NCBI RefSeq assembly: GCF_000377665.1
Contig: NZ_KB898646.1
Coordinates: 496,001 to 560,000, forward strand
Direction of reading: 5' to 3'
DNA length: 64,000 nucleotides
Source: Vreelandella zhanjiangensis DSM 21076
GTDB taxonomy: Bacteria > Pseudomonadota > Gammaproteobacteria > Pseudomonadales > Halomonadaceae
Position 1 is the first letter of the stretch; each line of letters opens with the position of its first letter. A program made the position numbers and the translations under genes. A model generated the notes under the pieces. It was not told where the DNA came from, searched no databases, and saw only the letters and a list, made by a program, of their open reading frames with translations. Below are positions 1 to 10,531 of this stretch, piece after piece.

Positions 1-672
1 GCCGAGTGGGTCGACCGTGGCGATCTTGCGCCCGGCGCGGTCGTAGCGAAACTCGATGCGCGAGCCGTCGGCACGGGTGTGGGCCGTCCAGCGCTGGCCG
101 GGGCCGCTACCCACGAAGTGATACAGCTCTTCACGGCCCAGGCTGTCGGTGACCTGGGTGTGATCGACGTGATAGGTGTAGCGTCGTGCGAGGCCGCCCG
201 CTTCCTGCTGGCCGACCACGCGGCCGTCCGGGGCGTGGCGGTCCCAGGTGTAGTGGGCTTCCAGGCCGCCGGGCACGCGGTGGGCAGTCAGCATGTGATC
301 CTGCCACTCGAACTCGCGGACTACGTCGCCATGGCGGTGGCGCACGGCGAGCAGGTCACCGGCGGCGCTGAACGAGTAGCGCACTAGCCAGTTGTCCTGA
401 GCGCTGCCGTCGTGGTCCTGAACCAGCTTGACGCCGGTGAGGCGCTGACCGGCATCATCAACTTGTTTGGGCAGCAGGGCGTCGTAGACGAACTGGTAGT
501 GGTGCCCGGCACTGTCGATGGCGCGCACCAACAGGTCATTGTCCCACTGGTACGCCGTGGCATAGCCGTTACGGTCGCGCTCTTCGATCAGCGGCCAGCG
601 GGTGGCCTTCCAGAAACGAGACGATGACCTTGTGGCCGATACGCAGAATGCCCATGCTGCCGTAGCCGCCGC
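1..672 (-). pseudogene. Broken vgrG/rhs chimera (partial, runs off left edge)
   Basis: Reverse-strand bases 1-604 closely match the Rhs YD-repeat core of the intact VgrG-Rhs gene at 3355-9591 (its bases about 6455-7060) and stay open in that frame to the window edge. At about 605-672 the match jumps to the VgrG OB-fold region of the same gene (around its base 8240, motif GYGSM..IRIGH.VIVSFLEG). Roughly 1.2 kb present in the intact copy is missing, and the VgrG piece is in a different frame from the Rhs piece, so it cannot encode a fused protein. Most likely a recombination-deleted upstream module whose Rhs part continues left of the window. The Rhs fragment could still act as a donor for toxin-tip exchange. 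Confidence 0.8.
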
Positions 673-1014
673 CCGTTCTATGCCGGTATACTCAAGGCTT
701 CTGAGCGCTGGACGCACCCCGTATAGAACTGGAATTTGACACTGTCCCAGATGGCTATCCGCTTCCCGGGGCGCCTGGAACACCACCTCAGTTTATGAGG
801 CTGGCTGACACAGAGTTTTTGAACACTCTCGATAAGGTTGATATGGCCGTGCTCAAACCATAGGTGGCCACTATCGTAGGTTTACCTGTTTATATTAGGT
901 ATAGATCGCTGAACTGACTTTACAGCAGAGCACCTTTGCGGTCGCTTTTACGAACTGACCGTGGCTCCTGCTGGTCGAACTTATGCAATCACTGATACAC
1001 TAAATGTGTTGTGG
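673..1014. other. Non-coding stretch between rhs modules
   Basis: No recognisable gene. A plus-strand frame is open from about 698 to 862 and the opposite strand is also open there, but neither translation resembles a family I know and there is no start with a ribosome binding site. The base composition falls toward 1014. It probably holds decayed remnants left by the recombination that made the chimera to its left. Confidence 0.4.
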
Positions 1015-1275
1015 TTAATATCTAAGCTTACTTTTTTCTGAAGGGCAAACCAACCTGACTGTTAAACCATCTTTGTAATAGAAATATTCTTTGCAACCAT
1101 CATCCAACTCCCTCATTCCTATATCTTTGGCTCTCATCACCTCTGCCAACCCAACCTTCCCATTTTCATTCCAGTCCATATCTTTCCAAGGGTATCCTTT
1201 CATAAGACCTAGCCCTACACTTGCGGAAACGTACACACCAATTAATAAACACAACCCTGCAACATACCATTTCAT
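1015..1275 (-). CDS. Small membrane-anchored EF-hand protein, putative immunity to the orphan Rhs toxin
   Basis: 86 residues from ATG 1275, which begins one base after the stop of the orphan rhs cassette (TGA 1279-1277). That is the usual position for a toxin's immunity gene. Residues 3-24 form one hydrophobic segment (signal anchor or uncleaved signal). Residues 34-45 fit a canonical EF-hand calcium loop (D34, N36, N38, G39, V41, E45). Two later cysteines (61 and 77) could pair outside the cytoplasm. A longer frame opens at 1323 but would overlap the toxin. Small EF-hand proteins of this type are, from recollection, seen beside Rhs genes. The immunity role is inferred from position, not from a specific family match. 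Confidence 0.6.
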   Translation of the reverse strand: MKWYVAGLCLLIGVYVSASVGLGLMKGYPWKDMDWNENGKVGLAEVMRAKDIGMRELDDGCKEYFYYKDGLTVRLVCPSEKSKLRY

Positions 1276-1276
1276 A

Positions 1277-3010
<1,734 letters not shown>

Positions 3011-3066
3011 GAAAGAGATGCAATATTTTGTTGCGTTCTTAGCCATTACACTCCAGAACCAAACAC

Positions 3067-3339
3067 CTAGTTATCCAAAATATCTAACGCTTTTCCTATC
3101 CACTCATTAACAGTCATATGTTCTGATTCTGGTCTAAAATTACCACCAAACTTGTTAAAAGTATTTTGGGGCAATTCTCCATTGTTCATGGTTTCCTTGA
3201 GAGCTTGAGCCAGCTGAACTACGGATTCAGTCGACTCGGAATTTGCAAAATCTTCCACTGCGGCTAATGATGAGTCATAGTCATCACGCCAATCTTGATG
3301 GAAATATGCGTTGAAAAAATATTCAAATATCTCACTCAC
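3067..3339 (-). CDS. CdiI-like immunity protein for the Rhs RNase A toxin
   Basis: 90 residues, GTG start at 3339 with an AGGAG ribosome binding site about 8 bases upstream, 15 bases after the vgrG-rhs stop. The N-terminal YFHQDW motif followed by an acidic helix is the hallmark I know from the contact-dependent-inhibition immunity family CdiI_2, small acidic helical proteins that bind and block toxin tips. The whole protein is acidic, as expected of a partner for a basic nuclease. Position immediately 3' of the toxin tip makes it the cognate antidote. It acts in the cytoplasm. Confidence 0.8.
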   Translation of the reverse strand: MSEIFEYFFNAYFHQDWRDDYDSSLAAVEDFANSESTESVVQLAQALKETMNNGELPQNTFNKFGGNFRPESEHMTVNEWIGKALDILDN

Positions 3340-3354
3340 GACTCACTCCTAACT

Positions 3355-6300
3355 TTATGGCTTTGGGAACGATGTATGAACGCGATAACCACTTGGCGAC
3401 ATAGAATCTTTTGCTAAAAGAACAAACGCCCTGTTAGTTAGCTGAGATGCCGTAGCACCTTGAGGAATAACACGCCCTACTTCGTAATCGAGAGTTTCGT
3501 CAAGCGGAAGTCTATTTTTAGAGCTTGTCAGCCAATTCTGGATGCTATCACGGTTTCTTGATAACACCTCTCCAGTCGCCCTTTGAGCCGTCTCTAAGTC
3601 TGGGTATGTTGAGGAGCCTAAAATATCTGGCTCAGCTTCTAACCTCTGCAGCAATTGTTCGTCAGTCTTTCCTACATGTCGTCTTATGGTATGCCCATCG
3701 AGATTCTCATGAAAAATAAGTGTTCCACCAGTTTCACTCTTGATCAAAGAAGTCTCGTTTGAAGCTGAACTATACACCGCCCCGCCGATCATATCCGTTC
3801 CGGCAGGCTGATAGCCACCTCCAATTGTATTGTCACCCTGCAATGGCCCGGCAATGGGCAGTCCGCTTGCCCAACCACCCTGTTCAATAATAGGGAGTTC
3901 GCTGGGACAGCTAATCTGTTCGCCAATGGGTTGTTCACTGCGGCAGCCACCTGGCTGAAGGCTTGGCCGCTCAGTGGTCCAGCCATGCTGATCAACGATA
4001 GGCGTGTCATAGCGTCCCAGGCGTTCGGTAGGTGTATCAGGGCGGCTGGGCCGGTCGATAGGCGTACTAGGGCTGCTCTGGCGGTCGGCAGGCGCAAACA
4101 CGGTTCCCGTATACAAGGGTCCTTCTGTCGTTCCGTCGCCCATCGGGGTGGGCCACATGCCTAAAACAAATGCCCCCACCGGATTAGTGGCCCACTTCGG
4201 AATGGTTACTCGTCCGCCAAGAGCCGCAGCCCCCTCAGCCGCACTTGTTGCTACAGCCGCTCCTGCCAATCCCAATGGATCCACCATTCCCGTCGGGTTA
4301 GTCACGTAGCCGTACAGGTTGGTGCCCCCCTTGAGACCTATCGGGTCCTGGCTGATGTACCTTCCCTGTTGCGGGTCGTAGTAGCGGTGGCGGTTGTAGT
4401 AAAGTCCGCTCTCTTCGTCGTGCCATTGGCCCTGGAACCGGATTGGCTGAGTAACGTTACGCACCGCGCGTTGGTTTTTGACCGCCGCCCAGTCGTCGGG
4501 CTCGGCGAGCCAGCGGGGCTGGCCACTGGGGGTGACCAACTGCATCGGTGTACCCAGCGCATCGGTGATATAGGCGCTGACTGATGGACCTTGCTGGGTA
4601 TCGTCTATACGCAGCATGGGCACGAAACGGCCCGGTTCGTAGACCACGGTGGTGCGCTGGTTCTCGGTGTCTTCCCGTACGATACGATCACCGTCCCAGC
4701 CGTAGTGGGTGGTGGCCGTGGTGCCATCGGTATGGCGTACGGTTTTGCTGATTCGGCGGCCCAGTCCATCGTAGCGGTAGGTGGCCTCCGTGGTATGCCC
4801 ATAGGGGCTGGTGTGGGTGAGCTGCACCAGCCGGTTGGCGGCATCAAACCCCATGTTCAGACGCTCGCCGTCAGGCTGCTGGCGTTCGATTAGATTGCCT
4901 GCACCATCGTAGCGGTAGCGTGCGCCGTTGAGTTGAGTCAGGCGGTTATCAGGCAGCGTCTGTTGATTGCCTTGTGGCTCTAACCGATTGCCCGCCGCAT
5001 CCACCGAGTAGCGGTGGGCGTGATCGCTATGCTGGCTGCCGATCAAATACCCAGCGGCGTTGTAACGGTAAGCAATTACCTTTTCCGCTGGATTACCTTT
5101 CAGGCTGCGGAAACTCATGCGGCCCAGGGCGTCGTACTGGTACTGCTGGCCGCTGCCGTTCTGCGCGCCGTGCAGAGTGAGGTGGTCCAGCTGGCCAAGC
5201 TCGGTATAGCCGCGCTCTATAATCAGCGGCTGCGTCTGCTCGCTGCTGCCCAGGCTCAAGCGGCGCTGAGTCTCCCGGTGCAGGGCGTCGGGCGTTAGAT
5301 CAATCTCCAGATTTAGCTCGGGCGCGCTCATTCCGTGCAGGTGGCCGCTGCCGTAGGTGTGCCAGTTCAGCGCGGGCAGGGCGCCGAACTGACTTTGTTG
5401 GGGCGCACCGTTGGCGGTCAGCGTGTGGTGCTGCTGCCACTGCCAGCCGCTGTCACCATCGATACCGACATGGCGCTGATGTTCGACGAGCAGTCGTCGG
5501 GTGGGGTCGTAAGCAAACGTGACCTCGCCGTGCTCATTGGTGACGCCCGCCAGTTGGCCGTTGGCACTCCAGCGGTAGTGTTCGTTGCTTGCCGGGGCAT
5601 GCTCGGTAGCGGGCAAATGACGCGCCGCAAGGCGTCCGGCGGCGTCGTACTCGTAGCGCGTGGCGAGCGGCTGATCGTCCGGGCCGGAGCGGCCGGCTTC
5701 GATACGCTCGATCAGTTGGCCCGCTTCATCGTAGCGGTACTGCTGTTCACGGCCATCCGGGCCGGTCTCGCTGGCCAGGCGGTCCATGGCGTCGTAGGTG
5801 AAGCGGTAGACGGCGCCGTTGCCCAGGGTCAACTCGCTCAGGCGGCCCACCTCGTCATAGGCGGTGAACTGGTGGCTGCCATCGGCCTCGATGCGCTGGG
5901 CCGGGCGGCCATGCTCGTCAAAGAAGAACTGCTGGCGAAAGCCCTGGGGGCCTTCCACTTCGACCAGGCGGCCCTGAGGATCATAATGCTGGTGCCAGTA
6001 GAGCCCGTCGGGCTGCTGGGTGGCGGTCCGCCGCCCCATCTCATCGTGCTGGGTGCGGGTGGTCTCGCCCAGGGCGTTGGTGATGCTGGCCAGAAAACCG
6101 TGGCGGTCGTAGGTGTACTCGGTGCGCTGCTCGGAGCAGTCGATCTGGGCGGTGACCTGGCCCAAGGCGTTCCACTCGCGCTGGTGTGTGGCGCCCACCG
6201 GGTCGGTGACCGTAGTAGGGCGGTCGGGCAGGCGCTCGTCGTCGTAGGCAAACGTGGTCGTGCCTTCCGGCCCGGTGATCTCCAGCGGCTGGCCGCGTTC

Positions 6301-9300
6301 GTTGCGGGTAATCTGCCAGCGCTGGTTCTCGGGGCCTTCCACGCTGCTCGTATCGCCCATGGCGTTGCGCTCGAGGGTCCAACGCTGCCCATCCGGCGTG
6401 ACCTGACCGATCACCTGGCCGCTGTCGTCGCGCTCGATCAGCGTTTCGCGGCCCAGCGGGTCGATGGTCGCCACCTTGTGCCCGGCGCGGTCATAGCGGA
6501 ACTCGATGCGCGAGCCGTCGGCGCGGGTGTGGGCGGTCCAGCGCTTGCCCGGGCCGCTGCCCACGAAGTGGTACGTCTCTTCACGGCCCAGGCTGTCGGT
6601 GACCTGGGTATGATCGACGTGATAGGTGTAACGCCGGGCGAGGCCGCCGGCTTCCTGCTGGCCGATGACGCGGCCATCCGGGGCGTGGCGGTCCCAGGTG
6701 TAGTGGGCTTCCATACCGCCGGGCACCCGGTGGGCAATCAGCATATGCTCCTGCCACTCGAACTCGCGCACCACTTCGCCATGGCGGTGGCGCACGGCGA
6801 GCAGGTCGCCGGCGGCGCTGAACGAGTAGCGCACCAGCCAATCATCCTGAACGCTACCGTCGTGGTCTTGAACCAGCTTGACGCCGGTGAGGCGCTGACC
6901 GGCATCATCGGCTTGCCGGGGCAGCAGGGCGTCGTAGACGAACTGGTAGTGGCGCCCGGCGCTGTCGATGGCGCGGGTCAGCAGGCCATTGTCCCACTGG
7001 TACGCGGTGGCATAGCCGTTACGGTCGCGCTCGTCGATCAGCGGCCAGCGTGTACCGGCCTCCTCGGGGCGAGCAAACACGTAGTAAAGGCCGCCGGTAT
7101 CGCTGAGCACGATGCGCGCGGGGTCGTCGCGCAGCGTCTCGTCCAGCGCCTGCCAGCGGAGATCGTCACTCAGCGCGTTGTCTTTAGCTGACGAACCCCC
7201 ACGGCGTATCCACAGCTGTTCGGTAGGCGAGAAGCGCGCCTGACCGGGGCCGAGGGGGCCAAAGGTGATGGCTCGCCCCTGAGCGTCATGCACGATACAT
7301 GCGTCATCTTTTAAGGTAATGGCAAGACTTTCGCCAGGCAGCGACCAGCCCTGGCCGAGTACGCCAATCCGTGCGTTGCTGGAAAGGTAGCCCCGGCTGA
7401 ACACAAAAGGGCGCGGCGCGGGTAACGCAAAATCAGTCTCGGCGGGGAGCAGCTTGGCCCCCAGCAGTGGGTTCACCGGGCTGCCCACGGCGGGTTCGCA
7501 GGCGCTACAGTCGTCGGCCAGACCATCGGTGATATCGATGTCCTCCAGAGCCAGCGGGGTGGCCGCGGCAATGTCGCTGCTCAGCAGGGGCGCCTGGTGG
7601 GGTTCAAGGGTGACGTCTTCGCTCTCTTCCGGCTCGGCTTCGCCCGGCAGATTCGGCAGCACGATCGCCTGCCCCTGGCCACGCCCGGGGCTGCCACCGG
7701 AGTTGATCCTCACCTGTGAACCCACAATGGTCACGCCGCTCGGGTCGAGCTTTATAAAGCTGCCGCCCGCTTTGAGGGTGATCTCCGCCCCGGCCTCGAT
7801 CACGACCTGGGAACCTGCCTTGTAGTGCACCTCACGACCCGCTTCCAACAGCTGCGAATCGCCGTAGAACTCGTGGCGGGTCTGATCCACCTGAAGGTGA
7901 TCATCGCCTTTTACCTGGGTAAAGCGGTCGTTATGCACCGTCAGGTGGTCGTCGTTGTGAATCTCGCTTAAACGATTGCGGTGCAGCTTCAGGTGGCTGT
8001 CGCGGCGGATCTCTTCGGTGCGGTCGTTGAGCGTGAGCAGTTCCAGGTCTTTCTGGGCGTGCAGCCATATCTGCTCTTCACCGGCTTCGTCCTCGAAGCG
8101 TAGCTCGTTGAAGCCCTCGGCCTTGTGGCTCTGGGTGCGGATGACGGTGCGGGTCTTGTTTTCGGGCAGCGGGTAGGGCGGGATGTTCACCGCGTGGTAG
8201 GTACGCCCGGTGACCAGGGGTTGATCCGGATCGCCTTCCAGAAACGAGACGATGACCTCATGCCCAATCCGCGGAATCGCCATGCTGCCATAGCCACCGC
8301 CAGCCCAGCCTTGGGCCACCCGTATCCAGCAGCTGGCGGTTTCATTGGGCTCGGCGTAGCGGTCCCAGGGGAACTGCACCTTCACCCGGCCGTGTTCATC
8401 GCAGTAGATCTCTTCGCCTTCGGGGCCTACCACGAACGCCACCTGCGGTCCGTCCACGCGCGGTTTGGGATTGGGCGTGGGGCGCCAGGTCTGGTCCCGG
8501 GGCATCAACTCGACGCTGTTGTGGTAGCGGGTCATCTGTTCGCCCGCTTGATCCGAAGTGGCGCTACCGCGCGCCATGCCGTCTTCTTCCAGCGCCTGGG
8601 GCTGCTCGCCGTAATGCACCACGCCGAGTACCTGCCAGTCCTGATTGAGGCTCTCCACGTCGTGGTCGGTCAGGGTGAAGCAGAGGCCCGGGGCCAGTTC
8701 GGGCAGGTCGCTCTCGGCCTGGGCTACCAATGCATCGGCGCGCAGGGATTCCAGCCGGTGGCGGGTAAACGGCTTGCCGGAGCCATCTTTCTTGTAGCGG
8801 CCCGGGTAATCGAAGTGTTCGTAATCCTCACGCTGAGCGTGCTCGCCTAGCCCTGGCGCCAGGTGCTCGTGCCGCTGGGCGTAGGCCGGGTTTTTAAACG
8901 TGTAGTCCTTGAGCATGGCGGACGCCGGGCGTACCCGGTTGACCTGACGCAGCTTACGCAAATGGCGCCGGGGCGGCGTGCCGCCCGCGCGGCCGTGGTA
9001 GGTGCGCTCACCCACGCTTGGCAGCACCGCGGTGGCATCGGCAAACACCAGGCGGTGGGCGCCGCCTTCCGCGTTTTCGAACTCATGAAAATAGAAGCAG
9101 CCCTCTTCGGCGGCCAGGCGTTCGATAAACGCCAGATCGGTTTCCCGATACTGCACCAGGTACTCTCGCTCGAGCGGGGTACGCGTGGTGGCAAAGCCGA
9201 TATCCGTCAGGCCACGCTCCTGGGCCAGGGTGGTGATCGCATCATAAGGCTGCGTTTCCTGAAAGATGCGCGAATTGTGGCGCAGGGAAAGCCGCCACAG

Positions 9301-9591
9301 CGCCGGGCGAATCACTACCTGATAAAAAGAGCGACGGTGGCCTCTGTCGCCTTGGGCGAACTCGCTCACAATGCCATGAATGCGGCGTAGCGGTTCGCCG
9401 TCCTGCCAAATAGAGAGGGTGGCAGTTTTATCCAGGCAGTCGGTAGGGGTTAAGTCATGAGCGCGGCTGGCAAACTCGACAGAGAGCGAAAACGGTTCGG
9501 AAAGGGCTTCGCGGTGGGTAAAACGTACAACAGCAGTATCATCAGCCCCGGGTAGGGTGAGAGTAAACTGCAGGCCTGTTTTATCCGCCAT
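3355..9591 (-). CDS. VgrG-Rhs fusion effector with C-terminal CdiA-CT RNase A toxin
   Basis: 2078 residues; ATG 9591 with AAGGAG upstream. Residues 1 to about 640 are a type VI secretion spike (VgrG): phage GpD-like N-terminus, OB-fold around 390-450 (GGYGSMAIPRIGHEV) and a beta-helix of short repeats at 490-620. A linker leads at about 697-770 into a DUF6531/Rhs N-terminal region (SPVNPLLGAKL, FSRGYLSS), then dozens of YD repeats, ending in the Rhs-associated core and its DPLGL cleavage motif near 1775. A low-complexity Pro/Thr/Ser linker precedes the toxin (about 1945-2078): GHTIRRHVGKT, WL, and a C-terminal GYRVHTSFP, the signature of the bacterial CdiA-CT RNase A family, with candidate catalytic His around 1966-1970. 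I see no PAAR domain in it. It presumably loads on a T6SS elsewhere in the genome. Confidence 0.9.
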   Translation of the reverse strand: MADKTGLQFTLTLPGADDTAVVRFTHREALSEPFSLSVEFASRAHDLTPTDCLDKTATLSIWQDGEPLRRIHGIVSEFAQGDRGHRRSFYQVVIRPALWRLSLRHNSRIFQETQPYDAITTLAQERGLTDIGFATTRTPLEREYLVQYRETDLAFIERLAAEEGCFYFHEFENAEGGAHRLVFADATAVLPSVGERTYHGRAGGTPPRRHLRKLRQVNRVRPASAMLKDYTFKNPAYAQRHEHLAPGLGEHAQREDYEHFDYPGRYKKDGSGKPFTRHRLESLRADALVAQAESDLPELAPGLCFTLTDHDVESLNQDWQVLGVVHYGEQPQALEEDGMARGSATSDQAGEQMTRYHNSVELMPRDQTWRPTPNPKPRVDGPQVAFVVGPEGEEIYCDEHGRVKVQFPWDRYAEPNETASCWIRVAQGWAGGGYGSMAIPRIGHEVIVSFLEGDPDQPLVTGRTYHAVNIPPYPLPENKTRTVIRTQSHKAEGFNELRFEDEAGEEQIWLHAQKDLELLTLNDRTEEIRRDSHLKLHRNRLSEIHNDDHLTVHNDRFTQVKGDDHLQVDQTRHEFYGDSQLLEAGREVHYKAGSQVVIEAGAEITLKAGGSFIKLDPSGVTIVGSQVRINSGGSPGRGQGQAIVLPNLPGEAEPEESEDVTLEPHQAPLLSSDIAAATPLALEDIDITDGLADDCSACEPAVGSPVNPLLGAKLLPAETDFALPAPRPFVFSRGYLSSNARIGVLGQGWSLPGESLAITLKDDACIVHDAQGRAITFGPLGPGQARFSPTEQLWIRRGGSSAKDNALSDDLRWQALDETLRDDPARIVLSDTGGLYYVFARPEEAGTRWPLIDERDRNGYATAYQWDNGLLTRAIDSAGRHYQFVYDALLPRQADDAGQRLTGVKLVQDHDGSVQDDWLVRYSFSAAGDLLAVRHRHGEVVREFEWQEHMLIAHRVPGGMEAHYTWDRHAPDGRVIGQQEAGGLARRYTYHVDHTQVTDSLGREETYHFVGSGPGKRWTAHTRADGSRIEFRYDRAGHKVATIDPLGRETLIERDDSGQVIGQVTPDGQRWTLERNAMGDTSSVEGPENQRWQITRNERGQPLEITGPEGTTTFAYDDERLPDRPTTVTDPVGATHQREWNALGQVTAQIDCSEQRTEYTYDRHGFLASITNALGETTRTQHDEMGRRTATQQPDGLYWHQHYDPQGRLVEVEGPQGFRQQFFFDEHGRPAQRIEADGSHQFTAYDEVGRLSELTLGNGAVYRFTYDAMDRLASETGPDGREQQYRYDEAGQLIERIEAGRSGPDDQPLATRYEYDAAGRLAARHLPATEHAPASNEHYRWSANGQLAGVTNEHGEVTFAYDPTRRLLVEHQRHVGIDGDSGWQWQQHHTLTANGAPQQSQFGALPALNWHTYGSGHLHGMSAPELNLEIDLTPDALHRETQRRLSLGSSEQTQPLIIERGYTELGQLDHLTLHGAQNGSGQQYQYDALGRMSFRSLKGNPAEKVIAYRYNAAGYLIGSQHSDHAHRYSVDAAGNRLEPQGNQQTLPDNRLTQLNGARYRYDGAGNLIERQQPDGERLNMGFDAANRLVQLTHTSPYGHTTEATYRYDGLGRRISKTVRHTDGTTATTHYGWDGDRIVREDTENQRTTVVYEPGRFVPMLRIDDTQQGPSVSAYITDALGTPMQLVTPSGQPRWLAEPDDWAAVKNQRAVRNVTQPIRFQGQWHDEESGLYYNRHRYYDPQQGRYISQDPIGLKGGTNLYGYVTNPTGMVDPLGLAGAAVATSAAEGAAALGGRVTIPKWATNPVGAFVLGMWPTPMGDGTTEGPLYTGTVFAPADRQSSPSTPIDRPSRPDTPTERLGRYDTPIVDQHGWTTERPSLQPGGCRSEQPIGEQISCPSELPIIEQGGWASGLPIAGPLQGDNTIGGGYQPAGTDMIGGAVYSSASNETSLIKSETGGTLIFHENLDGHTIRRHVGKTDEQLLQRLEAEPDILGSSTYPDLETAQRATGEVLSRNRDSIQNWLTSSKNRLPLDETLDYEVGRVIPQGATASQLTNRAFVLLAKDSMSPSGYRVHTSFPKP

Positions 9592-9937
9592 CGTATCGCT
9601 CCTTGAACCGCGTCTGCTAATGAGAAACGCTTAGGGTAGCGGGCTGAGCGGGAAGGGCAACCCTTGGAGGTTAAGAGGCGTTAATCTCTTACAGCGTTGT
9701 AAGACATTGCTTACAAAATTATTGGCATCGGCTTACAAAGACGGTGAAAGACTAAAAAATTAGCGTTTTCGCATGTAAGAAATGAGTAACGATTATGGTC
9801 AAGCAGCGCAAAGCCTTTGACATACCTTTGACATAGATGTGCTTACGTATCGAGGCAATAACTGCAGAAAGGGAAATGTCTTACACGCAGAAAGATAAGT
9901 AATAGCTTATGAAAAGAATGCTAATAGTAATAAGAAC
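9592..9937 (-). promoter_or_regulatory. Upstream regulatory region of vgrG-rhs
   Basis: 346 bases, more AT-rich than the flanking genes. It contains a palindrome, TTACAGCGTTGTAA, near 9690, several further TTACA/TGTAA boxes between 9680 and 9880, and a perfect tandem 11-base repeat at 9814-9835. No confident -10/-35 pair was assigned. This is the only long gap upstream of the toxin gene, so its promoter probably lies here. Confidence 0.45.
9814..9835. repeat. Tandem 11-base repeat CCTTTGACATA x2
   Basis: Two perfect head-to-tail copies, one helical turn apart (11 bases), located about 225 bases upstream of the vgrG start. Could be a regulator binding site; not matched to a known factor. Confidence 0.7.
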
Positions 9938-10510
9938 CTAAAAAGGCAAATGCAGCGATGCGCTGAGTTGATTGAGGTGGCTTAGCGTCGGTGCATCAAC
10001 GCGTTCATATTCCAAACGGGTGATCAGCCGGTTAATGGTGACGGTGGCGCCAAAGCCTTGCAGCCAGGCGGTGCCGCCTTCCTCTGCACCTTGAGGCTGG
10101 TCGGTATCGCCGCGCCATTCGGTCAGGCCAGACTTAGCATACATACTGAAAGCCCCCATACGGATGCCTGCCACAATGGCACCGCCTAAGCTTAGCGTAT
10201 CCATGATCATGGGTGACATGCTGGAGGCAATCGGCACTTCTTCGCTTTCGCGGTAGGCAATTTCAGCGCCAATATCTAATTGGGGGAGTTGCCAAGGGCT
10301 AAACCCGGCCGTTAAGCGAAAACCGGATGTGTAGGTGTCCAAGCTGCTTAAATCGCTGCCTTCCAGGACCACGCCGTTATCGAGTCGCATAAGCTCGCTC
10401 TCCGGCATGGCATAGGCAATGGTTGGCGCCTCATCATTGGCGATAGCGGCGACAACAGTCAGATTTAAACCGATAACACTGTACAGGATAGCGCCAGCCA
10501 AGCGTTTCAT
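9938..10510 (-). CDS. Outer-membrane beta-barrel protein (hypothetical)
   Basis: 190 residues with a Sec signal peptide (MKRLAGA..., cleavage likely after the Ala-rich stretch near residue 24). The rest alternates short amphipathic strands rich in Gly, Ser and aromatic residues (FRLTAGF, LDIGAEIAY, GAIVAGIRMGAFSMYAKSG, ATVTINRLITRLEYERV) and ends in LPF, a terminal aromatic typical of porin-like barrels. This suggests an OmpA/OmpW-size 8-strand barrel. No specific family recognised. Its start lies 21 bases from the end of the methyltransferase gene, so it may be the last gene of the liu transcript or have its own promoter. Confidence 0.6.
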   Translation of the reverse strand: MKRLAGAILYSVIGLNLTVVAAIANDEAPTIAYAMPESELMRLDNGVVLEGSDLSSLDTYTSGFRLTAGFSPWQLPQLDIGAEIAYRESEEVPIASSMSPMIMDTLSLGGAIVAGIRMGAFSMYAKSGLTEWRGDTDQPQGAEEGGTAWLQGFGATVTINRLITRLEYERVDAPTLSHLNQLSASLHLPF

Positions 10511-10531
10511 TGGCGTTCCTCATCCTTGGCT

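Noticed and set aside
673..1014. Possible insertion-sequence remnant
   Set aside because: No terminal inverted repeats or transposase motif could be identified.
5335..7191. 618-codon open frame on the plus strand inside rhs
   Set aside because: It is the antisense shadow of the GC-rich YD-repeat core; the translation is low-complexity Val/Ala/Gly and the minus strand encodes a clear Rhs protein.
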